Positions 8,505 to 18,196 of a stretch of DNA of 64,000 nt are shown one piece after another (the first letter of the stretch is position 1; each line of letters begins with the position of its first letter). Location: positions 744,001 through 808,000 of the forward strand of contig NZ_LIQI01000022.1 in NCBI RefSeq assembly GCF_001418105.1, read 5' to 3'. The notes beneath the pieces are model-generated. The model was given only the letters and a program-made list of their open reading frames with translations. It had not been told where the DNA came from and searched no databases. This DNA is from Lacinutrix himadriensis. GTDB taxonomy: Bacteria; Bacteroidota; Bacteroidia; Flavobacteriales; Flavobacteriaceae. A program made the translations under genes and the position numbers.

Positions 8505-10310
8505 TTATTTCTTATTGTTTTCTTTATTAATATCCGCCATCATTTCTTTAGCATCTATTTGTACGCTACTAATAGCTTTAGAACCTTCAAAAGTATAGGT
8601 TGGATATGCCCAAGCCCAATCTGCTTTAATAGTAGCAGTTGTTGGTTTTTCACCACGCATCATTTGTAACGGAATGTAAATTTCTTCTGTAGTACCATCT
8701 ACATAAGTTACCGTAACATCTAAAGGCATTGGCATTAAACCAATTCTTTCTAAGGTTACTTTGTTTCCTTCAATAGTATTTACAGCGTAATCAATTGTGT
8801 TTGTTGTTTGCGTCCAATCCATTAAATACCAATCTAATTCTAATCCTGAAACTTTTTCTGCAGAACGAATAATATCTATTGGTCTTGGGTGTTTAAACGC
8901 AAAATCATTAAAGTATTTTTTAATAGTTTTCTTTAGATTTTCTTCACCAATAACGTACCCTAATTGTGCCATAAAAACTTCTCCTTTACTATAAGCAGAT
9001 GCTCCATAGGCTCTATTATAATTGTAACGATCGGCATGTGTGCTTTGCGGTTGTTCTTTACCAGACAATGCTAAACCAATATAGCTTCTATATGCTCCAG
9101 AAGAAGGGTTTTCTTTATTGCTATTCATAATAGTATTCATAGCATGATCGCTTATATAGCTTGTAAAACCTTCGTCCATCCACTCGTGTTTAGACTCGTT
9201 TGTTGCTAATAAAAACTGAAACCAAGTATGTGCTAATTCGTGCGCTGTAACACCAACAAGACTCCCAAAGCTACGTTTTCCTGTAATAAGCGTACACATA
9301 GCATACTCCATTCCGCCATCTCCACCTTGAATAACAGAATATTGCTCATAAGGATACTTCCCTATGTTTTCTGAAAAATACTGCATCATTTCCACTGTTT
9401 TTGGCTGTAAGTCTTTCCAAAACTGAAGGTTTTCTGCTGGTAAATCTTTTTTGTAATAGAAATTTAGCATTGGTCCATTAGGAACTTGCATCGTATCATG
9501 AATATAATCTGGATCTGCAGCCCAAGTAAAATCATGCACATTAGGCGCTTTAAAACGAAGTGTTTTTTTGTTTCCTTTTACTTCAGGATTTCCTTGTAAG
9601 TAACCTGTTCCTCCAACTACATAATTTTTATCGATAGTAAGGTTTACATTAAAATCTCCCCAAACACCGTGAAATTCTCTTCCAATGTAAGGATCTGCAT
9701 GCCAACCTTCAAAATCATATTCTGCAAGTTTAGGATACCATTGCGTCATAGATAATGCCACTCCTTCTTTATTATTTCTTCCAGAACGACGAATTTGAGC
9801 AGGTACTTGCGCATTAAAAACCATATCGAAAGTTACTTTTTCTCCTGGTTGAATCGGTTTTGCTAAATCTACTTCTAAAACAGTACCAACGGTTTCATAG
9901 CTTAAAGCGGTTCCGTTTTGTTTTAAGGAAGACACTTTGATGTAACCAATTTCGTCTGGACTTAATTTACTAATTCGGTCTCCTACACGACCATCTGGAT
10001 CTGTAATGGTACGAGAACGTACATCCATTTCACTTCCTGGTTGAAATGCATTAAAGAATAAATGATAATATACTCTTGTTAATACATCTGGAGAATTATT
10101 AGTGTATACTAAATTTTGTTTCCCTTGGTATTGAAAGTTGTTTACATCCATATCAATATCCATTTTATAATCTACATGTTGTTGCCAATAAGTAGATTTT
10201 GTAATAGAAGTTGTTGGAGTAGAAGGTGTTTGTGGTGTAGTAGAGACACTCTTTGTGGAACCACAAGAAACAAGGGTGATACCTAAAGCGACAAGAAAAA
10301 ACTTTTTCAT
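8505..10310 (-). CDS. M1 family metallopeptidase, lipoprotein
   Basis: About 601 residues from the ATG at 10310 (MKKFFLVALGITLVSC). A lipobox with Cys at about residue 16 suggests membrane anchoring in the periplasm or at the outer membrane. Zinc-binding HELAH (about residue 357) with the downstream Glu in WMDEGFTSY forms HExxH-x18-E. The preceding GGMEYAMCTLIT corresponds to the GxMEN exopeptidase motif, here with Tyr in place of Asn. An aminopeptidase-type role is likely. A longer frame starts upstream at 10343, but that extension overlaps the terminator of the neighbouring gene, which supports the shorter start. Confidence 0.92.
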   Translation of the reverse strand: MKKFFLVALGITLVSCGSTKSVSTTPQTPSTPTTSITKSTYWQQHVDYKMDIDMDVNNFQYQGKQNLVYTNNSPDVLTRVYYHLFFNAFQPGSEMDVRSRTITDPDGRVGDRISKLSPDEIGYIKVSSLKQNGTALSYETVGTVLEVDLAKPIQPGEKVTFDMVFNAQVPAQIRRSGRNNKEGVALSMTQWYPKLAEYDFEGWHADPYIGREFHGVWGDFNVNLTIDKNYVVGGTGYLQGNPEVKGNKKTLRFKAPNVHDFTWAADPDYIHDTMQVPNGPMLNFYYKKDLPAENLQFWKDLQPKTVEMMQYFSENIGKYPYEQYSVIQGGDGGMEYAMCTLITGKRSFGSLVGVTAHELAHTWFQFLLATNESKHEWMDEGFTSYISDHAMNTIMNSNKENPSSGAYRSYIGLALSGKEQPQSTHADRYNYNRAYGASAYSKGEVFMAQLGYVIGEENLKKTIKKYFNDFAFKHPRPIDIIRSAEKVSGLELDWYLMDWTQTTNTIDYAVNTIEGNKVTLERIGLMPMPLDVTVTYVDGTTEEIYIPLQMMRGEKPTTATIKADWAWAYPTYTFEGSKAISSVQIDAKEMMADINKENNKK

Positions 10311-10330
10311 CTGTAAAAAATTATTAAATA

Positions 10331-10362
10331 AAAAAGGCATCAAATACTTTTGATGCCTTTTT
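10331..10362 (-). terminator. Terminator between the S8 and M1 peptidase genes
   Basis: AGGCATCAAA and TTTGATGCCT form a strong stem flanked by A and T runs. It is placed right after the S8 peptidase stop on the minus strand, and could act in both directions. Confidence 0.85.
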
Positions 10363-10373
10363 GTTTGTTAGTA

Positions 10374-11984
10374 TTATTTAGATAATTGCTGTGCCATTAT
10401 TAAGGCATTATAAACATTTACCATTTTCCCCGATTTGGATAAAGTACCAAAATCTCTTACATCATTAGCGTCACCACCAACAACAACTTTTTGATGGATT
10501 GGTAAACCAGAATCCATAATAACTTGTTTTACTTGTGCAGCAGTTAATTTTGGATATTGAGACCAAACTAAAGCAGCAACACCAGCAACAGCTGGAGAAG
10601 CCATAGACGTTCCGCTAATCGCTTTATATTCGTTATTTGGGAATGTAGAATAGATTTGAGATCCTGGAGCAAAAACATCTACGTTTTTCTGTCCGTAGTT
10701 AGAAAAACCAGAAACCATAGAAGTACCATATTTAGATGCTAATGAACCAACACGAATGTAGCTATTACTAATCTCTACATAGTTTACGTTATCATCTGGA
10801 AAGTTCGCTTCTGTATCTACATTTTTACTATCGTTTCCTGCAGCGTGTACAAAAACAACATTGTTATCACTAGCATATTTTATAGCTTCTCTAACCCAGT
10901 CACTATGTGGAGAAAAACTTTTACCAAAACTACCATTAATAACTTTTGCGCCATTATCTACAGCATATCTAATCGCTTTTGCTACATCTTTATCATACTC
11001 ATCACCATTAGGTACTGCACGAATACTCATAATTTCTACATTATTAGCAACTCCATTAGCTCCTAAACCATTATCACGAACAGCAGCAATAATTCCGGTA
11101 ACGTGTGTTCCATGAATTTCATCATCTGCTATTGGTAATACATTTGCATTTCCATAACCAGGCTTATCGTTAAAATCGTCTGGATTATCGCCAGTTGTTC
11201 TTCCTTTAAAGTCTACGTTATAGTTTGTGTTTAATCTTCCTGTTAAACCATCTAAAGCTCCTTTTAATTCTTTTTTAGCTTCTTGTATACTAGGTAAACC
11301 AAAACCTACCATTTGCGCTGCAACACCTTTGTATTGTGTTAGCTTTTCGTCTGTAGTTTCTAATTTTGAAACTTGTTCGCTAGTGTAATCTGCTGTTTTA
11401 AAATGTGCAGTGAAAGCATTATCTGCATCTACTAAAGAAGCATAAATTTGCTCATAACGCGTTTTTGTAGGACCCATTTGTGCAATATTCTCATCTAAAC
11501 CTGCTTTAGCTTCTGCAAAACGAGGTGCATTTGTGTTTCCGTTTGCTACAATTCTTGTCATTTCTAATTGCTCATCGTAAGCATCTCCAAGAAAATTCCA
11601 ACCATGGATATCATCTACATAACCGTTTTTGTCATCATCAATTCCGTTTCCAGCAACCTCTTTTTTATTGGTCCATATTACACCATTTAAATCTTCATGG
11701 TTGATATCAATACCAGAATCAATAACAGCTACAATAATTTTCTTTCCTTTTTTTCCTTTAATAATTTCAGCGTAAGCTTTATCTACACTCATTCCAGGAA
11801 TAGTATCTTTTACAAGATCTAAATGTCCCCAATTATGTTTTTCGGTTTCGGTTAAATCTGCTTCTTTTAAAGCAATAGAATCAATGTTTTCTAATGGTGT
11901 AGATAAAATTTCGGCTCCACCACCACAACTAGTTAAAACAAGCGCTAAGCTTCCTACTAGTACAAAAGGTTTAATAAGTTTCAT
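10374..11984 (-). CDS. S8 family serine peptidase (subtilase), lipoprotein
   Basis: 536 residues; lipobox LTSC at about residues 17-20. The catalytic triad is visible: Asp in AVIDSGIDINHEDL (about 87), His in EIHGTHVTGIIA (about 292) and Ser in AISGTSMASPAVAG (about 460). An insertion of about 150 residues between Asp and His carries charged, predicted helical sequence; such insertions are common in Bacteroidota subtilases. Probably a periplasmic or cell-surface anchored protease. It lies upstream of the M1 peptidase, with a terminator between them, so they are separate units with related degradative roles. Confidence 0.93.
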   Translation of the reverse strand: MKLIKPFVLVGSLALVLTSCGGGAEILSTPLENIDSIALKEADLTETEKHNWGHLDLVKDTIPGMSVDKAYAEIIKGKKGKKIIVAVIDSGIDINHEDLNGVIWTNKKEVAGNGIDDDKNGYVDDIHGWNFLGDAYDEQLEMTRIVANGNTNAPRFAEAKAGLDENIAQMGPTKTRYEQIYASLVDADNAFTAHFKTADYTSEQVSKLETTDEKLTQYKGVAAQMVGFGLPSIQEAKKELKGALDGLTGRLNTNYNVDFKGRTTGDNPDDFNDKPGYGNANVLPIADDEIHGTHVTGIIAAVRDNGLGANGVANNVEIMSIRAVPNGDEYDKDVAKAIRYAVDNGAKVINGSFGKSFSPHSDWVREAIKYASDNNVVFVHAAGNDSKNVDTEANFPDDNVNYVEISNSYIRVGSLASKYGTSMVSGFSNYGQKNVDVFAPGSQIYSTFPNNEYKAISGTSMASPAVAGVAALVWSQYPKLTAAQVKQVIMDSGLPIHQKVVVGGDANDVRDFGTLSKSGKMVNVYNALIMAQQLSK

Positions 11985-12000
11985 AATTAAGTTTTAGTTT

Positions 12001-12858
12001 TTAAAATATATCATTACAAGTAAAAAGGCCGTCTAGTCTGACTCCTTTTTCCGTGTGTTTTACTGTAATAATTTCGTTGTTTGCATCGTGTTCCAAAAAT
12101 AGGTAATAATTATTATCTGCCGCTAAATTGAGGAAATTTTCTTTTTCGTCTAAAGTTAATAAAGGTCTTGTGTCATAGCCCATTACAAAAGGAATTGGTA
12201 AATGACCAACCGTTGGCAATAAATCTGCCATAAAGCAAATGGTTTTTCCTTTATACTGAATCATAGGAATCATTTGTTTGTCGGTATGCCCATTTGCGAA
12301 AAAGATATCAAAACCTAAAGCAGAATTTTTCAGAATTTCTTTTTGAGGAAGTCCGGTAAATTTTAACTGACCACTTTCTTCCATAGGAAGTATGTTTTCT
12401 TTTAAAAAGGAAGCTACTTCACGTTTATTAGGCTTGGTTGCCCATTGCCAATGGTCTTTATTGCTCCAATAATGTGCGTTTTTAAAAGCAGGTTCGTAAC
12501 CCGTTTTGTCTTTATTCCATTGTACACTTCCACCACAATGGTCAAAGTGTAAATGCGTCATAAAAACATCTGTAATATCATCACGATGAAAACCATGTGC
12601 TTTTAGGGATTTGTCAATAGAGTCGTCTCCCCAAAGATGGTAGTATCCAAAGAATTTTTCGCTTTGCTTGTTCCCCATTCCTGTATCAATGAGGATTAGG
12701 CGATTTCCGTCTTCAATTAATAAGCAGCGCGCTGCAATATCAATCATGTTGTTGGCATCAGCAGGATTGGTTCTGGTCCATAAAGATTTTGGAACAACAC
12801 CAAACATGGCGCCACCATCCAGCTTAAAATTCCCGGCATTTATAGGATATAGTTTCAT
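12001..12858 (-). CDS. MBL fold metallo-hydrolase
   Basis: About 285 residues from the ATG at 12858 (MKLYPINAGNFKLDGGAMFG). The metal-binding motif HLHFDHCGG (HxHxDH, about residue 103) defines the metallo-beta-lactamase fold. Further ligands are NGHTDKQM, a downstream Asp in CFMADLLP and FLEHD. The N-terminal GAMFGVVPKSLW is typical of the lactonase-like AttM/AiiB branch, so a lactone or ester substrate is possible, but the substrate cannot be read from the sequence. No signal peptide. It lies 16 bp upstream of the S8 peptidase on the same strand. Confidence 0.88.
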   Translation of the reverse strand: MKLYPINAGNFKLDGGAMFGVVPKSLWTRTNPADANNMIDIAARCLLIEDGNRLILIDTGMGNKQSEKFFGYYHLWGDDSIDKSLKAHGFHRDDITDVFMTHLHFDHCGGSVQWNKDKTGYEPAFKNAHYWSNKDHWQWATKPNKREVASFLKENILPMEESGQLKFTGLPQKEILKNSALGFDIFFANGHTDKQMIPMIQYKGKTICFMADLLPTVGHLPIPFVMGYDTRPLLTLDEKENFLNLAADNNYYLFLEHDANNEIITVKHTEKGVRLDGLFTCNDIF

Positions 12859-13002
12859 GTGTTTATGTTTATTGTTTTGTAATGGTAACATGTAGCATCC
12901 ATTTAAACATTATTCTAGGATATCCAATTTTAGTTATGGATGTTTCCATAAGTATGCAAATTACTAAATAGGAATCGTAATTTATAAAACGTTAAGAATT
13001 TA

Positions 13003-15198
13003 TTAAGAAATAACTTGTTTTAAACGTTTACCAAAATCGTAAAGCGCTTTGATTTCTTTAATACTTGCATGTCTTTCTTTACTGAAAACTAACAATGCTT
13101 TCCCGTTAGATTCTACGTGATAATACGGGTTACTTTCAAAAAAATGAGTTACGTTATCATTAAAAAAGTATTTTATTGCTTGTTCATCTTCGCCAAGCAA
13201 ATAAAAGCGTTTTGAAAAGTCTTCGTGATTTTGAATAGGAATATCTTTAAAACCAGCAAAAGCATATACTTTTTCAAGAAAACCTTCTCTGTCTAAAGTA
13301 AACTCTGGAATGTTAGTATCTAATTGTATATAAAGCATCGTCGAACGAACCACTTCTTTTGCTATCAATTCTCCTTCAGAAAATTCGATATCAAACATGG
13401 TTAGTTCTTTGTTTTCGGAACAAAGCTGGTTATTAATATGATTGACATGCTTGGTTTTAAAAAACAAAAAACGATCTAAAAAGGAAACGTTTTTTTCTTT
13501 TTTAGACACGTAGCGTAGTCCATAATCTTCGGCTAAAACTTCAATACTCGTTTGTCTTTTTGTTAAGCTATTTTTAATAACGTTTGGCACAGGAAGTAAA
13601 CGTCGTAATGCAAATGGGTGTTTAGAATCGGTATCGTGAAGATCTAAACCTACAACTTCAAAATGACCACCTCTTTTAGAAAAGAGTTCTTGATAGTTAT
13701 TCAAATTTTCCATAACGGTATGATCTACAAAATCACAAAGTGAAAAATCTACAATAACATCTTGGTTTTCTGGAACAGCGTTTAGTTTTTCTTTTAATCG
13801 GTAGTAATTTAAGAAGCTGCAAAAATGCTTGACACTTACGTAGTAATTACCTGCGCTATCTTCCTCTTTATACATTAAAACATTTGGTTTTAATACGTTT
13901 CTTGCGAATAGAGAAAAACTTTTATTGATAAAGATATGTATCAAAAAAGTAACTAAAACACCAGAAAGAATTCCCGTTATCAAGCCAACTTTTAGTGTTA
14001 AAATAAGCGTTACAAAAAAGATGATTAGTTGCTCTCTACCAATAGAAAATATTTTTTTAATGTTTTCTGGCGAAGCTAATTTATAACCGGTATATACCAA
14101 AATAGCCATTAAAGCAGGAAGTGGTATTCTGGTTAATTGGGTACTAAAAAGGAGAATGAATATCACCAAAAAAGTGGCATGAAAAAAGTTGGACGAACGA
14201 TTTGTTCCTCCGTTATTAACGTTTACCGAACTTCTTGCAATTACAGTAACCACATTTAAACCACCAAGAAAACCAGAACCAATAGTTGCTAATCCTAAGG
14301 CTTTTAAGTCTCTATTTACATTAGAACGTCTTTTTTCTGGATCTAATTTATCTACCGCTTTAATACTTAAAAGGGATTCGATACTAGAAATAAGGGTTAA
14401 TGCTAAAACACTAGACCAAAACGGAAAACTTCCAATTTTACTAAAATTAACGGTTGGTATTTGTGAAATGATTTCTTGAAAATTTGGAATACCAGAAATC
14501 ATGTATTCTTTGGCTATTGGGTTTGCCTCATGGGCAACCAATTCAAAATAATAACTAAAACCAATAGATAGAATAACAATCCACATTGGCGCAGGAATTA
14601 GCTGAAAATACTTATTTCTTATTTTTCCGTAAAAAGCCATAATAATAAAACTTATAACACCTGCTAAAGCTGCAAAAATAAGCCCTGATTTATCATAGTG
14701 AATAGCATCATTTATGGTAACCGGTATTTCTAATAAGTAATCGATGGTATCTGCACGTTTAATTTTATGCGCAAGCATAATGTGAAATTGCTTCCCAAGA
14801 ATAATAAGTCCGATAGCAGCTAGCATCCCTTGAATTGCAGAAGAAGGAAAGAAATCGGCCAATTTACCCAAACGCAAAAATCCTAGAACCAGCAAAAGTA
14901 CTCCAGAGCATATAATAGCAGCATAAGCACTTTCTAAACCTAAGGTAGTAATAGCGACTAAAAGCACACCAACCAAACCATTTCCAGGACCGGTAATAGT
15001 TACATTAGATCCTCCCAATATAGAAACCAGTAAACCACCTACAACAGCAGCAATAATACCAGAAATTGGAGGCGCATCACTAGCCATTGCTAAACCTAAA
15101 CCTAATGGTAAAGCAATAAGGCTTACTACAAAACCAGAAAAAATATTTTTTGGCAATGTTTTAAAAAAAGACACTATTTTCTTTTCTTTTTTTATCAT
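13003..15198 (-). CDS. SulP family anion transporter with STAS domain
   Basis: 731 residues. Residues about 10-430 contain ten or more membrane segments with SulP signatures (GFVVSLIALPLGLGLAMAS; TGPGNGLVGVL). A STAS domain covers about 450-570 (VIVDFSLCDFVDHTVMENL). A further 140-residue C-terminal region (about 590-731) is not typical and I do not recognise it. SulP proteins carry sulfate or bicarbonate; the substrate is not decidable here. The start overlaps the stop of the upstream Usp gene by 4 bp, indicating translational coupling. Confidence 0.9.
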   Translation of the reverse strand: MIKKEKKIVSFFKTLPKNIFSGFVVSLIALPLGLGLAMASDAPPISGIIAAVVGGLLVSILGGSNVTITGPGNGLVGVLLVAITTLGLESAYAAIICSGVLLLVLGFLRLGKLADFFPSSAIQGMLAAIGLIILGKQFHIMLAHKIKRADTIDYLLEIPVTINDAIHYDKSGLIFAALAGVISFIIMAFYGKIRNKYFQLIPAPMWIVILSIGFSYYFELVAHEANPIAKEYMISGIPNFQEIISQIPTVNFSKIGSFPFWSSVLALTLISSIESLLSIKAVDKLDPEKRRSNVNRDLKALGLATIGSGFLGGLNVVTVIARSSVNVNNGGTNRSSNFFHATFLVIFILLFSTQLTRIPLPALMAILVYTGYKLASPENIKKIFSIGREQLIIFFVTLILTLKVGLITGILSGVLVTFLIHIFINKSFSLFARNVLKPNVLMYKEEDSAGNYYVSVKHFCSFLNYYRLKEKLNAVPENQDVIVDFSLCDFVDHTVMENLNNYQELFSKRGGHFEVVGLDLHDTDSKHPFALRRLLPVPNVIKNSLTKRQTSIEVLAEDYGLRYVSKKEKNVSFLDRFLFFKTKHVNHINNQLCSENKELTMFDIEFSEGELIAKEVVRSTMLYIQLDTNIPEFTLDREGFLEKVYAFAGFKDIPIQNHEDFSKRFYLLGEDEQAIKYFFNDNVTHFFESNPYYHVESNGKALLVFSKERHASIKEIKALYDFGKRLKQVIS

Positions 15199-16058
15199 TG
15201 AATGATGAGTACGTCAGTTGGTAATTCGGTTAAAATATGTTCTATATCATGCGGAAATAAACGATCCCAAAAAGTCATTTTACTTGGCGCATTCATAATC
15301 AATAAATCGGCTCTAGCAATTTGTGCATAATGACCAATAGAATATCCTTTAGTTCCAAAAATGGGTTGCGATTTTATAACAATGTCTTTGGTATGGTCTT
15401 CTGGTATATTTTTAATAATGTTATTTACTCTAGCGGTTTCACGAAGTTTTAAACGCTCTTTTACAATATTCGCTTTTCTTAAAGATTTATCATCATCTAC
15501 CTTAGTGGTTATTTTGTCTTGCGTAATTTCTTCTACTATAGTAATCTTTTCAGAACCTAAAGCATTTGCAACATAAAAGGCAGAGGCAATTGTTTTTTCT
15601 GTTTTAGGATCTTTTAAACCATTTACCACTACGTGACTGCAAGGCAACCTTTCTACAGAAGGTTTGATAAGTAATAAAACAGAACATTTTGCCTGACGTG
15701 TTATTTTTCGAGCAATAGATCCTACGTAGTATTTTAAAAAATTCTCTTGTTTTAAAGCGCCTAGAATTAATAGATCTACCTTTTTTTCTAAAGAAACAGA
15801 AAGAATAACATCTACTGGATCTCCTGTTTTAAAAACAATATCATATTCTAAAGACTGAGAAATAAAAGGAGCTAATAGGCTTTTAAATTTTTCCGTTTTT
15901 TCTGAAGACTCTTCCCCAACATGAATAAGTGTTAACTTACTTTGAAACAGTAAGGCTAAACGAGATGCTTCAAAAACATTCGCTTTTAAATTTGGAGAAA
16001 AGGTGACACCAATTCCTATAGTATGAAAAGGTTTTAATAACAAGGCTATTTTATCCAT
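15195..16058 (-). CDS. Universal stress protein with two Usp domains
   Basis: 287 residues with two Usp domains (about 10-135 and 145-287). The first keeps an ATP-binding-like G-x2-G-x9 pattern, GALKQENFLKYYVGSIARKI; the second is more divergent (NAPSKMTFWDRLFPHDIEHI). It is the first gene of a two-gene operon with the SulP transporter, overlapping by 4 bp. That pairing suggests it regulates or senses for the transporter, as reported for other Usp-transporter neighbours; this is inference. It is divergent from the CPA antiporter gene. Confidence 0.87.
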   Translation of the reverse strand: MDKIALLLKPFHTIGIGVTFSPNLKANVFEASRLALLFQSKLTLIHVGEESSEKTEKFKSLLAPFISQSLEYDIVFKTGDPVDVILSVSLEKKVDLLILGALKQENFLKYYVGSIARKITRQAKCSVLLLIKPSVERLPCSHVVVNGLKDPKTEKTIASAFYVANALGSEKITIVEEITQDKITTKVDDDKSLRKANIVKERLKLRETARVNNIIKNIPEDHTKDIVIKSQPIFGTKGYSIGHYAQIARADLLIMNAPSKMTFWDRLFPHDIEHILTELPTDVLIIQ

Positions 16059-16163
16059 TAAGATTTGAAAGATAGTATTTTTTTAAAACTCTGAAGTCAT
16101 ATTACCAATAGATGTCCTTTATAATTATAATTATTTAGTATTTTCACACACAAAAACAACTAA

Positions 16164-18028
16164 ATGTTAGAATTAGCAGGAATCATTATTTTAGGGATAT
16201 TAGCACAATGGGTTGCTTGGAAATTTAAAATTCCAGCCATTTTGCCTTTAATACTTATAGGTTTATTGGTAGGACCAATTGCTGCAGAATTTTTATCTGA
16301 AGATGGCACCAAATGGATTGAACCTATTTGGAATGGAGAAGAAGGCTTATTTCCTGGAGAAAGCCTGTTTTACTTTGTGTCTTTAGCGATTAGTATTATC
16401 CTTTTTGAAGGAGGCCTTACCCTTAAAACCAACGAAATTAAAAACGTAGGACCGGTTATTACAAAATTAATAACCATAGGATCTTTGGTTACTTTCTTTG
16501 GCGCAGCAGTTGCAGCACATTATATTTTTTATCTAAGTTGGGAAATGGCTTTCTTATTTTCCGGTTTAATAATAGTTACTGGACCAACCGTAATTACACC
16601 AATTTTAAGAAACATACCATTAAAAAAAGATGTTTCCGCAGTTTTAAAATGGGAGGGAATTCTTATCGATCCTATTGGCGCTTTGGTTGCCGTATTAGTT
16701 TTTGAGTTTATTACCGTAGAAGGTGGAGGAGAATTTACCAAGACTGCATTTATCGAATTTGGGAAGATTGTTCTTTTCGGATTTACCTTCGGATTTACCT
16801 TGCACACGCATTAAATTTTATCATCAATAAAAAATGGGTACCACATTACCTGTTAAATGTATTTGCATTAGCGGCTGTTTTAGGCGTTTTTGTCTTAGCA
16901 GATACTTTTGCGCATGAATCTGGTTTATTAGCCGTGGTGGTAATGGGAATGGTTCTAGGAAACTCTAATTCGCCATACTTAAAAGAACTTCTTTATTTTA
17001 AAGAGTCTTTAAGCGTTTTGCTAATTTCTATTCTTTTCATATTACTAGCTGCAAATATTAATATGACCGATTTATATTTAATTTATAATTGGAATACTGC
17101 CGTGCTATTTGCTGTTGTGGTATTCATTATAAGACCTATTGGTGTATTTTTAAGTACGAGAGGTTCTACGTTAAAAACGAATGAAAAACTTTTTATTAGT
17201 TGGGTTGGACCTCGCGGAATTGTAGCTGCTGGTATTGCGTCTTTATTCGGATTAAAACTAGCAAAAGAAGGAGTTCCTGGAGCAGAATATATTACGCCTT
17301 TGGTTTTTATGATTGTACTCGGAACCGTTTTACTAAACGCAACAACAGCACGTTTGTTTGCAAAACTAGTTGGTGTGTTTTTAACTAAATCCGACGGAAT
17401 TTTAATTGTTGGTGCTGCTAGAGTTTCTAGATTATTAGGTCATTATTTAGAATCTCACGGAAGACATGTGGTGTTAATTGATAGTAATCAAAACAATATT
17501 AATAAAGCAAAAGAACTCGGTTTAGAAGCGATAAGTACTAATATTTATTCCGATTCTTTAATGGATAATATAGAACTGAATGATGTTGGATACTTAATGG
17601 CATTAACAGGAAACACAGAAATTAACAAATATGCTATCGATAAATTCAGCAAAGAATTTGGAGAAAATGGTTCGTTTAGGTTAGTTACGCAAGAGGAAAT
17701 GAATGATGGAAATAACAACCCTAAAGAAGGCTTATTTAGTCATACAGACGATTATAGCAATTTAGTTACCGTTGCCAAGAACTTTCCTTCTATTCAAGAA
17801 ATCGATATTGAAAATAAAGAGCACTATAAAAGTTTAATAGAAATTACAAATAGTAACAAAAATATCATTCCTTTATTCTTTAAAGATGATGATGGCGAAT
17901 TGCATATTATATCTTCTTATAATACAGAGATAGAAGATATTGGCGAAAATTGCCAATTGGTGTATTTAGGAAAACCTTTTGATGTGGAAAATGTTGCATT
18001 AATTCCGGAAAAGATTGGCGTTTCTTAA
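16164..18028 (+). CDS. CPA1-type cation/proton antiporter with TrkA-N domain, interrupted by one frameshift
   Basis: About 621 residues once one base is restored near 16800-16802. The first frame (16164-16814) holds the N-terminal membrane domain, including VTGPTVITPILRNIPL, where ND/TP-like antiporter residues are expected. The next frame continues with membrane segments (FAHESGLLAVVVMGMVLG and ISWVGPRGIVAAGIASLFG) and a Rossmann-type TrkA-N domain (ILIVGAARVSRLLGHYL, about residues 410-520). Na+ or K+ export coupled to proton entry, with nucleotide control, is expected. The break gives premature LHTH-stop. Likely sequence error. Confidence 0.85.
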
Positions 18029-18060
18029 ACACGAAGCTAATTTAAACGTTTGTTACTAAA

Positions 18061-18080
18061 TTCCTGCGGAGGCAGGGATC
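18061..18080. repeat. Short GC-rich palindrome (TTCCTGC family)
   Basis: CCTGC-ggag-GCAGG hairpin in an AT-rich spacer. A related palindrome, with TTCCTGC and GCAGGAA arms, occurs at 57752-57769. Confidence 0.45.
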
Positions 18081-18142
18081 TATCAAAATACAGAATAATC
18101 ACAACCACTTGTTACGGTATTTAACTGTTCCCAATAGGACAA

Positions 18143-18172
18143 AAAAAATCCCTTTTTAAAAAGGGATTTTTT
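18143..18172. terminator. Bidirectional terminator between the antiporter gene and lepA
   Basis: AAATCCCTTTTTAAAAAGGG with its complement forms a long perfect inverted repeat with A and T runs on either side, located between two convergent genes. Confidence 0.85.
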
Positions 18173-18196
18173 AATATATAAAAGTGATGTTCTATT

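Noticed and set aside
10861-11115. Plus-strand ORFs inside the subtilase gene
   Set aside because: Shadows of a clear S8 catalytic domain on the other strand.
12001-12858. Beta-lactamase (antibiotic resistance)
   Set aside because: Only the general MBL fold is shared; no signal peptide, and the N terminus fits lactonase-like hydrolases.
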